Source of the DNA: Oligoflexia bacterium
GTDB taxonomy: Bacteria > Bdellovibrionota_C > UBA2361 > JAFLCA01
Assembly: GCA_019694465.1 (NCBI GenBank)
Contig: JAIBBV010000001.1
Span: 1-64,000 of the forward strand
Direction of reading: 5' to 3'
Length of the DNA: 64,000 nucleotides
Shown here in pieces: positions 54,312-64,000 of this stretch (the first letter of the stretch is position 1; each line of letters starts with the position of its first letter). A program made the position numbers and the translations under genes. The notes under the pieces were generated by a model. It was not told where the DNA came from. It saw only the letters and a program-made list of their open reading frames with translations, and made no database searches.

Positions 54312-57050
54312 TTACCCTTGGCCCTTTCGACGTGCCTTCTTTTGGGCAGCCAGGCGTGCACGTTGTGACTCTGGATCGCGGCTTGCGGCGTTTGGATCTT
54401 CTTGCCCGGATTCCTGTCCTTGCTGCGCGGGCGAGTCATGGACCATTCGCATTTGGCGCTCTAATGCAGCACGTCGCCGTTGCTCAGCTTCGATGTGCGC
54501 GATTAGGTCCTTTACCTCTGGCACATCGTAATAGAACAACTTACGCACAACATTTTCTTTGGTTACATCCAACATGCGCTGAAAAAGTGCAAATCCCTCG
54601 CGTTGATATTCATGTAGAGGGTTTTTCTGGCCATATCCGCGCAGCCCAATACCTTCGCGCAGGTGATCCATTAGTTGTAGATGCTGGTTCCAGAAGTGAT
54701 CAACGGTTTCCAGGATTGCATCTTGCTCAATGGTCATGAAGTCAAAAGCTTTACCCTCTACTCGCGATATCTGAATTCGGATTGGAGTCCCGTCCGAGGT
54801 GGTGAGCGACTCAAGCGCCTTAAGTTTGGCGGCCATGACATCCGCCCTTTGCGCGTAAATATTGCGCCCAGCGCTACGCAGTGTATCAAACAGAGTCTGA
54901 TGGCTAAGTTGCATGTCGCCCTCAAACTTAAATGGCGTGCGAGTTAGAAACTCAAAGCGTTTTTCTAGGACTGCCAAATCCCAATCAGCTGGCTTTTGAT
55001 CTTCAGGACAGGCATTAAACACGGCATCTTCAAATAGGTCATCCAGCATACCCAAGATTTCATCGCGCACACCTTCATTCTCGAGGATCTTATTGCGCAG
55101 ATTGTAAATTACCTGACGCTGCTTATTCATCACGTCGTCATACTCGGTGACATGCTTGCGCGCATCAAAATGAAATGCTTCTACTTTCTTTTGAGCCGAC
55201 TCAATTGACTTGCTAATCATGCGCCCATCAATGGCCATGCCCTCTTCCCAGCCCAGGCGCTTCATTAGTGTTTGAATTCTGTCTCCACCGAAACGCATCA
55301 TCAGGTCGTCTTCTAACGACACGTAAAAGCGCGAACGGCCGGGATCGCCTTGGCGGCCGGAGCGGCCACGAAGCTGGTTGTCGATGCGGCGAGATTCATG
55401 GCGCTCGGTGCCTATAATAAATAGTCCACCCGCCTCTACCACCTTGCTGCGCTCTTCGGCGCAAATTTTGCGATACTTTGAAAGGGCTTCAATGAACTTA
55501 GGATCGGAGCGATCCTTGGTTTTAGCTTCGGCTGCAGCCAAGAATTCAGCATTGCCGCCAAGTACAATATCAGTCCCGCGGCCTGCCATATTTGTGGAGA
55601 TGGTGACTGACCCAAGTCGGCCAGCCTGCGCTACAATTTCTGCCTCACGCTCATGTTGCTTGGCATTGAGCACATTATGGCGGATGCCGCGCTCACGTAG
55701 AAGTTTAGCCAAAGCTTCGCTTTGTTCAATTGAGATTGTCCCGACCAACACTGGCTGGCCAGTCTTGTTAGTTTCTGTGATTGTGTCTACAACCGCATTG
55801 TATTTCTCTTTGCGCGTGCGATAGACCTGATCGCTTTCATCGGCGCGCACCATCGGCTTATTGGTGGGTATCACAACGACATCTAAGTTGTAGATTGTGC
55901 GGAACTCTACAGCTTCTGTATCAGCTGTGCCGGTCATGCCGGACAGCTTCTCGTACATACGGAAATAATTCTGGAAGGTGATGCTAGCCAGAGTTTGATT
56001 TTCTCGGGCAATTTGAACGCCCTCTTTGGCCTCTACCGCTTGGTGTAGTCCATCCGACCAACGTCGGCCCGGCATTAAGCGCCCTGTAAACTCGTCAACA
56101 ATAATTACTTGCCCATCTTTGACGACATAATCCACATCGCGCACCATAATTGAGTGCGCCTTGAGTCCCTGCACGACATGATGCAGAAGTTCTATATTAT
56201 TTGGGTCATAAAGATTTGTGACTCCCAGCAGCTCCTCGCACTTTGTAACTCCCTCTTCCGTAAGTGAGGGTTGTTTGGAGCGAAGTTCTATTTGGAAATG
56301 CTTGTCCTTTTCCAGGAATGGAATGATTTTGTTAACGCGGTGGTATTTATCGGTCGGATCTTCAGCTGGGCCCGAAATGATCAAAGGGGTACGGGCTTCA
56401 TCGATGAGGATGGAGTCAACCTCATCAACGATGGCAAAATAGTGCGAGCGCTGAAAACGATCGCCGGCGCTAAACTTCATATTGTCGCGAAGGTAATCGA
56501 ACCCAAACTCGTTGTTCTGACCATAGGTAATGTCAGAACGATATGCCTTAAGCTTAACGTCTTCATCAAGGCCGGCGTAAATTACTCCGACTGATAGTCC
56601 TAGGAAATTGTATAGGCGTCCCATCCATTCAGAGTCACGGCGAGCAAGATAGTCATTCACCGTAACTATGTGTACGCCCTTTCCGGTTAGGGCATTAAGG
56701 TAAGCTGGTAAGGTAGCGACCAAGGTTTTACCTTCACCAGTTTTCATTTCGGAAATCATGCCTTTGTGCAGCACGGCTCCACCAATAAGCTGCACATCGA
56801 AGTGGCGCATACCGAGAGCGCGCACTCCGGCTTCGCGGACGACGGCGAATGCCTCGGGCTGAATTGAGTCTATGTGCTCGCCCTTACTGAGGCGCTCCTT
56901 AAATAGTGCTGTTTGTTGGCGCAGTTCCTCATCGCTCAACTTCTTATAATTGGGTTCAAGCTCATTAACGCGCTGGACGAGGGGGCGCATGCTCTTAAGA
57001 ATGCGATCGTTGCGTGTCCCAAGAATCTTTTTTGCTAGTAAATTCAACAT
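54312..57050 (-). CDS. secA: Preprotein translocase ATPase SecA
   Basis: SecA drives export of unfolded preproteins through SecYEG. The 912-residue product has QLIGGAVLH, Walker [28 protein letters not shown] and [13 protein letters not shown], then the helical scaffold/wing domains. The C-terminal tail ([23 protein letters not shown]) has no CxCxSGxxxxxC(H/C) zinc motif, so binding to SecB through that element is unlikely. ATG start; the gene heads the secA-hemW-HAD run. Confidence 0.96.
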   Translation of the reverse strand: MLNLLAKKILGTRNDRILKSMRPLVQRVNELEPNYKKLSDEELRQQTALFKERLSKGEHIDSIQPEAFAVVREAGVRALGMRHFDVQLIGGAVLHKGMISEMKTGEGKTLVATLPAYLNALTGKGVHIVTVNDYLARRDSEWMGRLYNFLGLSVGVIYAGLDEDVKLKAYRSDITYGQNNEFGFDYLRDNMKFSAGDRFQRSHYFAIVDEVDSILIDEARTPLIISGPAEDPTDKYHRVNKIIPFLEKDKHFQIELRSKQPSLTEEGVTKCEELLGVTNLYDPNNIELLHHVVQGLKAHSIMVRDVDYVVKDGQVIIVDEFTGRLMPGRRWSDGLHQAVEAKEGVQIARENQTLASITFQNYFRMYEKLSGMTGTADTEAVEFRTIYNLDVVVIPTNKPMVRADESDQVYRTRKEKYNAVVDTITETNKTGQPVLVGTISIEQSEALAKLLRERGIRHNVLNAKQHEREAEIVAQAGRLGSVTISTNMAGRGTDIVLGGNAEFLAAAEAKTKDRSDPKFIEALSKYRKICAEERSKVVEAGGLFIIGTERHESRRIDNQLRGRSGRQGDPGRSRFYVSLEDDLMMRFGGDRIQTLMKRLGWEEGMAIDGRMISKSIESAQKKVEAFHFDARKHVTEYDDVMNKQRQVIYNLRNKILENEGVRDEILGMLDDLFEDAVFNACPEDQKPADWDLAVLEKRFEFLTRTPFKFEGDMQLSHQTLFDTLRSAGRNIYAQRADVMAAKLKALESLTTSDGTPIRIQISRVEGKAFDFMTIEQDAILETVDHFWNQHLQLMDHLREGIGLRGYGQKNPLHEYQREGFALFQRMLDVTKENVVRKLFYYDVPEVKDLIAHIEAEQRRRAALERQMRMVHDSPAQQGQESGQEDPNAASRDPESQRARLAAQKKARRKGQG

Positions 57051-57409
57051 GTTATGCGATAGGCTCCAAGCTGCGACCTCGACTATAAAACAAATCTTGT
57101 TAGCGAAAAAGCGAACTTAAAAACATAAGTCTGGCTGTTTCAGCTGCTCTCAATGCGTGGGCTTCTCGTGGAACTTCGCGTTTTAAGAGTGCCACTGACG
57201 GGCTCTTCCCTCTTGCAATGCCGTGCCGGGGCCTAACGAGATACGGGCTGTCGAAAAAATGGCCACTATATTGAAATTATTGATAAAAAAACTTGGTGAA
57301 TGTGCCTCATTCTTGGCTACTTCCTGCATAACTTTGGGGTGTCCTAGCTAGGAGTGGGGTGTGTTGGGCTGGGATCTGTAGGGCTCTTAGGTCGTATAGG
57401 TAGAGCTAT
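57051..57409. other. Divergent spacer between secA and the giant HELTH protein gene
   Basis: 359 bases with the promoters of two divergent genes. An AT-rich stretch (ATTGAAATTATTGATAAAAAAAC near 57270-57292) and weak RBS-like TAGGTAG before 57410 are the only notable elements. No tRNA, terminator or credible small ORF was found. Confidence 0.45.
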
Positions 57410-60400
57410 ATGGATAGTCTGTCCCATGCTGCGCATAATCCGGCTGCTGCCCCAGTTCTACAAGCTGGAACGGAAGGCACTGGAGTTGAGTTGGCTGCTC
57501 AAAGGAACGCCGCTCAGCCTGCCGATAGCCCAAAGGTGGCTGCCTTGCGCCAAGGCATTATCCCTGAGTCTTTGCGCCGCGATTTAAAGATTATCCCTGA
57601 AAATGATCCTGCCTCTATCGCTTTGTGCTCGCGGGTTCGCCAAGCCCTGCAAGAGTACTTACCTGGCTTGGATCAGAGAGTACACCCTGTTCATATTCTG
57701 CTTGGAGATAATTCAGAAGTCCCTGGTGCGCGACTGAAGTACATGCCAGAAACGACAATTATCCTGGGCCGTGAAAAAGTTTTGAGTTGTAAGACAGAGG
57801 CTGAGCTAATGCTCTTAGTTTTGCATGAGCTTACGCATGCGCTTTTAGCTAAGGGTTATCGCCCGCACGAGCTTTTCGATATTGCAGGTATCGATAGATT
57901 CAAAACGCTACCAGAGCGTGAAGCAAATACTCCAGATAAGGACAAGCCAAGCGTGGGTAAGCTTGAGGAGGGCGGTGCTCACACCCTTCCATTACTTCTT
58001 ATTGCTGAGGCCGGCAAGGATCCGCGAATCTATGGTACCTATTTTGAATCCCTATTCGCTGAGCAGCGTGAAGCGCGTACCCGTGGAAATTGGGCCATCC
58101 TGCAAGAAATTATTGATGAGCACCCGCTGCCTGAAGTTACAGAAGGATTAGCAGAAGCTGCTAGCGTGGTATTTTTAAATGCGCGGGGAGCACTGCCAAC
58201 CGCGGCAGGGGTAGCTCTTACAGAGCTGCATAAAGCTCTTAAAGATGCGCACTATGTGACGCAGGTTGAAGCTGCAGCTGACAGAACAAAAATTGATAGA
58301 TCCTCGATAGCAGAGCGCATCAAATGTGCGCGCGACTTTGCGGCAGAGAAAGGCAAACTTTCCCGTGAAGACATTAAAGAAATAAGAGAACTTTTGGATG
58401 CGCCAGGTGTGAGGGCGGACAGTGTTCCGCAAGACTTAGCTGCTGCGCATGAGCTGGCTGAATTTTTGGTGCAAGCGGGCGGTGGTGTTGCTTACGACTC
58501 TTTGTGCAGGCTGATAGATTCAGAGCGTCCAAGAACTGTAGTCTTGGGCAAATCTTTATGCGGCTTGGTATCAGCGATAAAGGATCTTGAAGCTGCGCTA
58601 GGTGCGGACGAAAGGGGTCATGGAGGCGCGGCACTTGATAGTCGTCTAGACGCAATTTCTGAAAAAGTGCAGGCACTCGCTACGGCGTATAATGAAATGC
58701 ACGGCCACCGAAATGGCGACCAATTCGCTCGATTTGCAACTAGTGCAGCTAAGCCTTTCTCAGATTTTCAAGCGCGCCCTGGTCAGCTAGTTCCATGGCA
58801 ACTGCTATTTGATGGCATTTGCTCGCCGCGCCCAGATTTCATGACATTCCGCACAGCAGCGCTCGCGCTTGGGTGCAACAGTGATGCGCGCTTTGCTGAG
58901 GATGAGTATTCCAAGGATCTGCTATACGTTGCTGCGAATGGCATTATATTTGAGCCTTCGGCAGCCGCGGCTCCAGTGGCAGCTGCCTTAATGATGGCCA
59001 GGGCGAGAATGGAGCGAGAAGTTGTTGGATCCAGCAATCCGGAAGCAACGTTTGGTAAATATGCTGGCAGATTTTACCGTATTCACAATGTAATCTCTGT
59101 ACTTCCACTAAAAAGTGGCTTCTATGCTACTCCAGAGGCCTTGCCCTCTCTGTTTGATTCGAGGCCCGCACTGTGGGCGCGTGCAAATGGTCATCACAGT
59201 TCCCCACCTTACTTAAGAGGAGGCGCGGTAATAAAGCTACTTAACTGGCTCGGAGATCAGGGAGACTTAAACGCACCAGCAGTAGTTGCGCATTTAGAGA
59301 AAGTTCTCTCGCACGCAACAGTTACAGTGGTGCGTGACAATATTGCACGCTTTGAGGCTCTCATTGAACGCTGCGTGGCTGCCAAAGCTAAGCGAGTTAT
59401 AGAACTACTTATTTCCAAGTCTGAGCTTGAACTGCCAGATGACAAGCGAGCGCGCATAATTGCTAAAGCTGCCTCCGTGTTTCTCGAAGACTTTGCGCCT
59501 AAGGGCCCCAAGCTAGAGAAAGAGCGTAGTGTTGGTGAAGTCAAAAAGGTGAAGGCGAGCCTTGAATATATTCGCGCGGCTGCCAAGGCAAGTTTGGCCT
59601 ATGTTGACGCGGACGGCCAACTTAAACCTAATTGCCCTACCTGGGTACATGCTATTTTTAATGGGCCGTGGATGGAAGCCGGCCTGTCCGCAGCTAAGAA
59701 GAAGGCAGGTTCGGGAATTTCCTTTTCTACTCGTGAGCTACTTGCTCTGTCTGAGATTATCGATGACAGCGCCGTGGAGCGACTGCTTTCACCGTTTGCT
59801 CCAGGCCGGGGATTCAGTCAATTGCCACTTGAAAAACGTTGCCAGGTCTGTAAGCGCTTATCTGAAAGTGGCGCCCTAGGTACAGAGAAGCGTAATGATA
59901 TTCTGTTGAATATTTTATCCGAGCTCGAGCTCCCAGAAACACCCAATACTGTGAAGGAAAAGGGCAGTGCGGTGCTGCTCTCACTTTCACAGTCTATGCC
60001 TTTACTGGTTTCAAGGCGTGTAGAGAATGTTTGGGTGCAGGCGGTTTCAGACAGGCTAGGCAAAGATCCAGAAGGGAGTGCCGGCGCTACGCTGGATGAT
60101 GTTGGTGTGCACCATGCTGAGCTGCAAGCGACCCTTGATGCTGCACGTAAGGAATTTCCTCGCCAATGCTTTATTAGTGTGGTTAGCAAGCTTGCCAAGC
60201 AAATTGAGCTTCAGACTGAAATGTCTGAGTGGGTTCGCGGCAGCATCACTTCATTCACAGCCAAAGAGATAGAGGGCTTTGGTCGCGGCTGGAAGGTCGC
60301 TGAAGCTATCATACTGATGACCCGCCATGATATACGAGAGCGCGAACGACTACTTGATTTTTTGTTGGCGCCTGGGGCCGGAGACTATCACTATGATGAA

Positions 60401-62218
60401 TTTAGGGCAGATGCCGCCGAGCAGGTACGCGAATATCTCCAAATGACTGGACGCGAGCGTCGTAGCCTTGAGTCTTTGGCCTCAGAAGTCAGGACTTTCC
60501 ATGACAATTTTTGGGCCTATCGCCCTGAGCAGCGTGCATTGGCGGTAAGACAATTATTTAGAGTCACTCCTGAGCAGATGGCTCGTCGAGGAGGACGAGA
60601 GCAAATTCAGCTTGATGGCAATACCTTTTCCTACGTGGCGAAGCGCCTATTCCCAGGTGAGGATGCTGTAAGTGAGCAAGCGCGAGTGACAGTGCGCGCC
60701 TATGCCGATGCGCTTGATCCGATCGAGCAACCGTTCGTTTTATCGGGATTACTTTTTGCTGCACGCAATATCGCGGCGACTTCCAACACCCGTCTTCAGC
60801 GGCGGGCCTTGGCACTGGATAAAGTAGGTCAGGAAGATCCAAATTTACAGCGAATCGGGGAAGCGGTGGCGCAATTTGTAAGCGCGCGTGACCCAGGCCT
60901 GCAAAAGTTAGGGCAAGTTTTGGCTGGCTTGCCTGGGGTACCGGAAGAGATACGGCGCCCAAATCGAGCACTACTAGACAATGCGGCTCCAATGGAGAGA
61001 TGGGATCAGGTGCGGTTGGCACGCCACATTGAACCTCGCTTAACACAAAAGCTGGCTGAGAAGGAACCAGCTCGAGTGAGCATCTCACGCGTTGGGGCTG
61101 GTCTGGGTGATGGCACAATGGCTAGTACTGTCACAGTAGATCTCTCTAATGGCATAACTGCCGCGCTGACACTTAGAAAGCCCTTCGCGCTAGAACGTGG
61201 ACAGGCAGGTCTGTCTGTGGTGCAGAAAGCGGCTGAGGCACCAGCGCTTAGACGAACCTATCCAAAAATTGCAGAAACAATGGCAGAGCTTGTAGCTGAT
61301 GCCAGCGCTCGACTTGTGCCGGAGGCAGACTATTCACTAACTGCCGCACAGTATGCAGCACTTGATGGCATGTTTGGAGGCAGGTCTATTGCGCTAGGGG
61401 CGCAGCGAGTAGAAACGTCAGTGGCACAGTGCCTAGTGTGTGATCATGATTTTGCTCTAACTGAGTTAATTAAAGGACAAACACTGGCTGCGCTGCAGCG
61501 CAAGGGCGAGGTTCCACACTTTTTGCAAGCGGGACGAGCTGTGCAGGTAATGAGTGCTATTTTGCACCTTAACTTTGATACAGATAGAAGCGCGGGAAAT
61601 GTAATGGTTCAGGGAGCTCGCAGTATTGAACTTGATCCTAAGGCAATTATGTTGGAGCGCCGTGCAGATGGCGCGCCCGAGCGCATGTCATGGACCAGTA
61701 CTGATGCGCAGCTTTTTGGAAGATTAATGGGGCGTGTGCTACTAGGTATCGATACGACTGGGACTAACGGCAAATTTTTACAGCTCTACATTAGTGCGGT
61801 CGATGAGCTGAGAGCCCAAGAGTCAAAAGCGGGCCGCAAGCTTCCGCTTCTAGTACGAGAAGCTAATAAAGCTATTCTAACTGCCTCAGGACTTTTGGAG
61901 GCTCCTAAAGGATCTCCATATACTACTGGATTTATTCTGTATTCAATTCTTCGAAATGGAATGCAAGATGATGTAGCAAGGGGTGTTTGTGAAGAGTTGC
62001 TCTCTGATCGGGGAGTCGCTACTTTCGCGACGCGCGCCAAATTACCACAGGACCAGATAAGAATGTTTGGTTCCTTACTAAAGCCGCATTTGGAGCAATT
62101 CCTAAAAACAGGAGATGTTCCGCCTATGGCAGCCCCTTTGCTTATGCAACTTATACCGCAGCTAGCCAGCGCCGCTGCGCTGCCAGAGCCAATCAAGGTT
62201 TCGCCGCGCATTGTGTGA
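57410..62218 (+). CDS. Giant orphan protein with HELTH metallopeptidase motif and UbiB/ADCK-like kinase core
   Basis: The 1602-residue protein has no recognised full-length family. Residues 139-143 are HELTH in a VLHELTHALLAKGY helix, the zincin HExxH motif. A long helical middle (about 250-1150) follows, poor in known motifs. From about 1150 there is a UbiB-like pattern: KLGQ at 1166-1169, PGVPEEIRRPNRALLDNAAP, a glycine-containing SISRVGAGLGDG strand and a T-L-R-K-P strand where UbiB has its ATP-binding Lys. HLNFDTDRSAGNVMV at 1386-1400 (UbiB: HADxHPGN) is followed by ELDPKA in place of DFG. Several catalytic positions differ, so it may be a pseudokinase or a divergent ATPase. No signal peptide was seen. 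Function unknown. Confidence 0.7.
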   Translation: MDSLSHAAHNPAAAPVLQAGTEGTGVELAAQRNAAQPADSPKVAALRQGIIPESLRRDLKIIPENDPASIALCSRVRQALQEYLPGLDQRVHPVHILLGDNSEVPGARLKYMPETTIILGREKVLSCKTEAELMLLVLHELTHALLAKGYRPHELFDIAGIDRFKTLPEREANTPDKDKPSVGKLEEGGAHTLPLLLIAEAGKDPRIYGTYFESLFAEQREARTRGNWAILQEIIDEHPLPEVTEGLAEAASVVFLNARGALPTAAGVALTELHKALKDAHYVTQVEAAADRTKIDRSSIAERIKCARDFAAEKGKLSREDIKEIRELLDAPGVRADSVPQDLAAAHELAEFLVQAGGGVAYDSLCRLIDSERPRTVVLGKSLCGLVSAIKDLEAALGADERGHGGAALDSRLDAISEKVQALATAYNEMHGHRNGDQFARFATSAAKPFSDFQARPGQLVPWQLLFDGICSPRPDFMTFRTAALALGCNSDARFAEDEYSKDLLYVAANGIIFEPSAAAAPVAAALMMARARMEREVVGSSNPEATFGKYAGRFYRIHNVISVLPLKSGFYATPEALPSLFDSRPALWARANGHHSSPPYLRGGAVIKLLNWLGDQGDLNAPAVVAHLEKVLSHATVTVVRDNIARFEALIERCVAAKAKRVIELLISKSELELPDDKRARIIAKAASVFLEDFAPKGPKLEKERSVGEVKKVKASLEYIRAAAKASLAYVDADGQLKPNCPTWVHAIFNGPWMEAGLSAAKKKAGSGISFSTRELLALSEIIDDSAVERLLSPFAPGRGFSQLPLEKRCQVCKRLSESGALGTEKRNDILLNILSELELPETPNTVKEKGSAVLLSLSQSMPLLVSRRVENVWVQAVSDRLGKDPEGSAGATLDDVGVHHAELQATLDAARKEFPRQCFISVVSKLAKQIELQTEMSEWVRGSITSFTAKEIEGFGRGWKVAEAIILMTRHDIRERERLLDFLLAPGAGDYHYDEFRADAAEQVREYLQMTGRERRSLESLASEVRTFHDNFWAYRPEQRALAVRQLFRVTPEQMARRGGREQIQLDGNTFSYVAKRLFPGEDAVSEQARVTVRAYADALDPIEQPFVLSGLLFAARNIAATSNTRLQRRALALDKVGQEDPNLQRIGEAVAQFVSARDPGLQKLGQVLAGLPGVPEEIRRPNRALLDNAAPMERWDQVRLARHIEPRLTQKLAEKEPARVSISRVGAGLGDGTMASTVTVDLSNGITAALTLRKPFALERGQAGLSVVQKAAEAPALRRTYPKIAETMAELVADASARLVPEADYSLTAAQYAALDGMFGGRSIALGAQRVETSVAQCLVCDHDFALTELIKGQTLAALQRKGEVPHFLQAGRAVQVMSAILHLNFDTDRSAGNVMVQGARSIELDPKAIMLERRADGAPERMSWTSTDAQLFGRLMGRVLLGIDTTGTNGKFLQLYISAVDELRAQESKAGRKLPLLVREANKAILTASGLLEAPKGSPYTTGFILYSILRNGMQDDVARGVCEELLSDRGVATFATRAKLPQDQIRMFGSLLKPHLEQFLKTGDVPPMAAPLLMQLIPQLASAAALPEPIKVSPRIV

Positions 62219-62582
62219 AGTAAACATCGGCTTACTATCGTTCGATCGATACTAAGGGCGCAAAGCTGGCTGCCAGCAAGTGTATACTTTGCGGCCACTC
62301 CGCTTTGCGCAATGAGCATGGGTGGTGGCCGTCTTGCCAACATAATCTAATAAATAAAGCGAAAATTGAGATTCCTCTTGTGGCTCTGGTTTTCTTAAGT
62401 TTTGTCGTGTTTCTTCCGATACTTAGCTGTTGAAGGGAAGCGCCACTAAGCAGCTAAAATTTGCCATTGAAGTAAGCATAAATAGGGCAGCTTGTGTGGA
62501 AGTGCTATCTCTATTTTTTCATTTACACAGCGCAGGCCAAGCAGATGGATTGTGGCTTGCTTGACTCTAGCAATAGGTTCAA
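62219..62582. other. Spacer before the FG-GAP protein gene
   Basis: 364 bases with no credible gene. It holds an inverted repeat (listed separately) and AT-rich runs that may carry a promoter for the downstream exported protein. TAGGTTCAA just before 62583 is a weak ribosome binding site. Confidence 0.45.
62258..62310. repeat. Nine-base perfect inverted repeat
   Basis: GCGCAAAGC at 62258-62266 is the exact reverse complement of 62302-62310, with a 35-base loop. The loop is large and there is no T tract, so this is a weak transcript-end candidate for the giant protein gene and might also be a protein-binding palindrome. Confidence 0.35.
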
Positions 62583-64000
62583 ATGGGAAAGCTAGGCTCC
62601 AGATTTATATCAAGGCGCAAAACAGCGCTAAGTGATTGCCTGCGCAGTAGTGTATTTCTACTAACATTCTTCAGCGCTTCACAGACAGTGCATGCTGTGC
62701 CAATTGAGTTGGAACCAGATGCTAAGACTATCTTCCCGAAGCAGGAACTTTTTGTAGATGAGGCTACAGGTTGTCACTACAAGCGAATGATCGTGTCGGT
62801 ATCTGCGGGTGCTTTGGTAGATAAAATTGGCCAGCAGCATCCAAACTTTCTGAGTCTGCAGTTGAATCAGCAAGCCAGCGTTGTTAGTGAGGCGCTCGCG
62901 ACAGTGCTCGCGCCTTTAGAGAAATCTAAAGACATCCAGCCGCTACTATTTTCGCGGCGTATCTTGGGGAAACTCTTCATTGCTACTATCGAAGCTGATA
63001 AGGAGATCGCTAGCGCTTTGCGACTTAACGCAGGGATCTCTGTGCTCCCAGATTGTATCTATAAGTCGTCAACGGTACCTACATATAAATTCCAAGGCCG
63101 CATAAAGTTGGCGGCGGCTACTAATGCCCCGGCAATAGCAGTAACTAATTTCAACTCCTCATGGCTTACAACAAAAGTTAATAGTCTGGCACAGAACTTT
63201 TTCTTTGGAACATCTCTCGCCTTGCAAGTTGCTCCCGGCGACTTTAATGGGGATGGCCTAAACGATTTGTGGGTACAAAGCCTAGCTGCTCGCACAATTT
63301 TATCAAATGCATTCTCTTCAGAATTTCACTTTGAGGATACTATGAGTGGCCTAGAACCCGCAGCGAATGGAGTGGTTCTATGGCCGAGAATATCTGACTT
63401 GCAGGCAATGGACATAGAACACAGCGGGATTACAGATCGCTTGGCTGCTGTGTATCGTTACGATGCCTGTAGCAGTATCACAGGGACATGTAGTGTCGGC
63501 TCAGACTTGGGAGTAGAGCGGGTTAGATCAGACATAGTTGACGAACAGCGCTACCCACTAGGGGTGCATCCGATATTTAGCCTGCCAGGCGATTTAAATG
63601 CAGATGGCTACTCTGACTTTATTGGGCTTGGCGCAGTAGATGCTGCAAGCGGCCTTTCGTCTGCCACCGTGTTCATTAATGACGGCACGGGGCACTTCAA
63701 CCAGACTCAGAGCTTGGCATTGCCACCTGGAGTGGGTTCCGCAACTTTAGCAGACTATGATCACGACGGCTTCTTGGACTTGGTTTACTCCAAACAAAGC
63801 GGCGAGGTATTTTTTCAGAGTAATTTACATTCTGGACTTATAGATACGACCTCGTCACAGATCTTTCAGGCACAACTAATTTATGACACCCAGACAGCCG
63901 ACTTAAATTCAGATGGATACGATGATCTGGTAATTTCACAGAACGATGGCGTTATTAAGATCGCCACAAGGGACCCAGCGGGAGGGTTTAGTGCTCCAAT
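62583..64000 (+). CDS. Secreted FG-GAP/VCBS repeat protein, N-terminal part (cut by window end)
   Basis: The frame from this ATG is open to the window edge (472 codons seen). A signal peptide (about 20-39: LRSSVFLLTFFSASQTVHA) is followed by an uncharacterised domain of about 170 residues, and then FG-GAP/VCBS repeats with calcium-binding loops: GDFNGDGLNDLW, GDLNADGYSDF, ADYDHDGFLDL and ADLNSDGYDDL. Such proteins form integrin-alpha-like beta-propellers that sit at the cell surface or are secreted. The rest of the repeat domain lies past the window. No enzymatic domain is visible in this part. Confidence 0.8.
   Translation, partial: MGKLGSRFISRRKTALSDCLRSSVFLLTFFSASQTVHAVPIELEPDAKTIFPKQELFVDEATGCHYKRMIVSVSAGALVDKIGQQHPNFLSLQLNQQASVVSEALATVLAPLEKSKDIQPLLFSRRILGKLFIATIEADKEIASALRLNAGISVLPDCIYKSSTVPTYKFQGRIKLAAATNAPAIAVTNFNSSWLTTKVNSLAQNFFFGTSLALQVAPGDFNGDGLNDLWVQSLAARTILSNAFSSEFHFEDTMSGLEPAANGVVLWPRISDLQAMDIEHSGITDRLAAVYRYDACSSITGTCSVGSDLGVERVRSDIVDEQRYPLGVHPIFSLPGDLNADGYSDFIGLGAVDAASGLSSATVFINDGTGHFNQTQSLALPPGVGSATLADYDHDGFLDLVYSKQSGEVFFQSNLHSGLIDTTSSQIFQAQLIYDTQTADLNSDGYDDLVISQNDGVIKIATRDPAGGFSAP

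Noticed and set aside
60564..61118. 184-codon frame antisense to the giant HELTH protein
   Set aside because: Pro/Leu-rich shadow without a start signal or motif.

Overview
The window is ordinary bacterial chromosome from a Gram-negative (diderm) bacterium with roughly balanced base composition by eye and closely packed genes on both strands. The C-terminal hairpin of the F-type ATP synthase c subunit, the thrombospondin-3-like calcium motifs, the FG-GAP secreted protein, the absence of the usual zinc modules in SecA and TopA, and the many envelope glycosyltransferases all fit a deltaproteobacteria-like lineage (Bdellovibrionota, SAR324, Myxococcota or a neighbouring candidate phylum). This placement is an inference, because no rRNA gene is present. 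No rRNA, tRNA, IS element, prophage or CRISPR array was found.

Layout. 0-7.6 kb: the end of atpE with its terminator, divergent trxB and a biotin carboxylase, an RluA-type pseudouridine synthase, a small anchored protein, a hexose-6-phosphate mutarotase, then a GDP-4-keto-6-deoxymannose reductase-like SDR translationally coupled to an L-2-hydroxyglutarate oxidase-like FAD enzyme. 7.6-15.6 kb: a giant 1958-residue protein with about six glycosyltransferase domains, a THUMP-like methyltransferase and rsmG. 15.8-24.1 kb: the most distinctive metabolic block. It holds a B12-type radical SAM enzyme facing a coupled pair (PanB homologue plus thiamine-diphosphate enzyme), then an SDR epimerase, an HddC-like nucleotidyltransferase and an HddA-like sugar kinase. 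rnhA sits on the opposite strand inside this block. I read it as a candidate pathway for an unusual, possibly branched or heptose-derived nucleotide sugar.

24-32.3 kb: mostly housekeeping genes (a THUMP RNA methyltransferase, YjbQ, a lytic transglycosylase, mnmG with a possible leader ORF, topA, an ABM monooxygenase). 32.4-43.3 kb: an envelope glycosylation region with two paralogous GT-C-like membrane proteins, glutamine synthetase with a strong terminator, a GT4, a dolichol-phosphate-mannose-synthase-like GT2, a TMTC-like membrane/TPR protein and a zinc alcohol dehydrogenase. 43.6-47.9 kb: secreted proteins (P-domain/PA-domain protein, orphan ABC-type binding protein) and a DAO-type oxidase. 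47.9-51.2 kb: membrane proteins leading into a tightly coupled unit of small membrane protein, MJ0619/tetraether-synthase-like radical SAM protein and Lgt-like membrane protein. This is a good candidate for an undescribed lipid or lipoprotein modification.

51-57 kb: a zinc-ribbon/TPR protein and a secA-hemW-HAD run on the minus strand. 57.4-62.2 kb: an orphan 1602-residue protein with an HELTH metallopeptidase motif near the N-terminus and a degenerate UbiB/ADCK-like kinase core near the C-terminus. The window ends inside a secreted FG-GAP repeat protein.

Three places deserve most attention: the PanB/TPP/nucleotide-sugar block, the radical SAM-Lgt unit, and the HELTH/UbiB-like giant protein. 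All family assignments come from reading the translated sequence and recalled family motifs. No database search was run.
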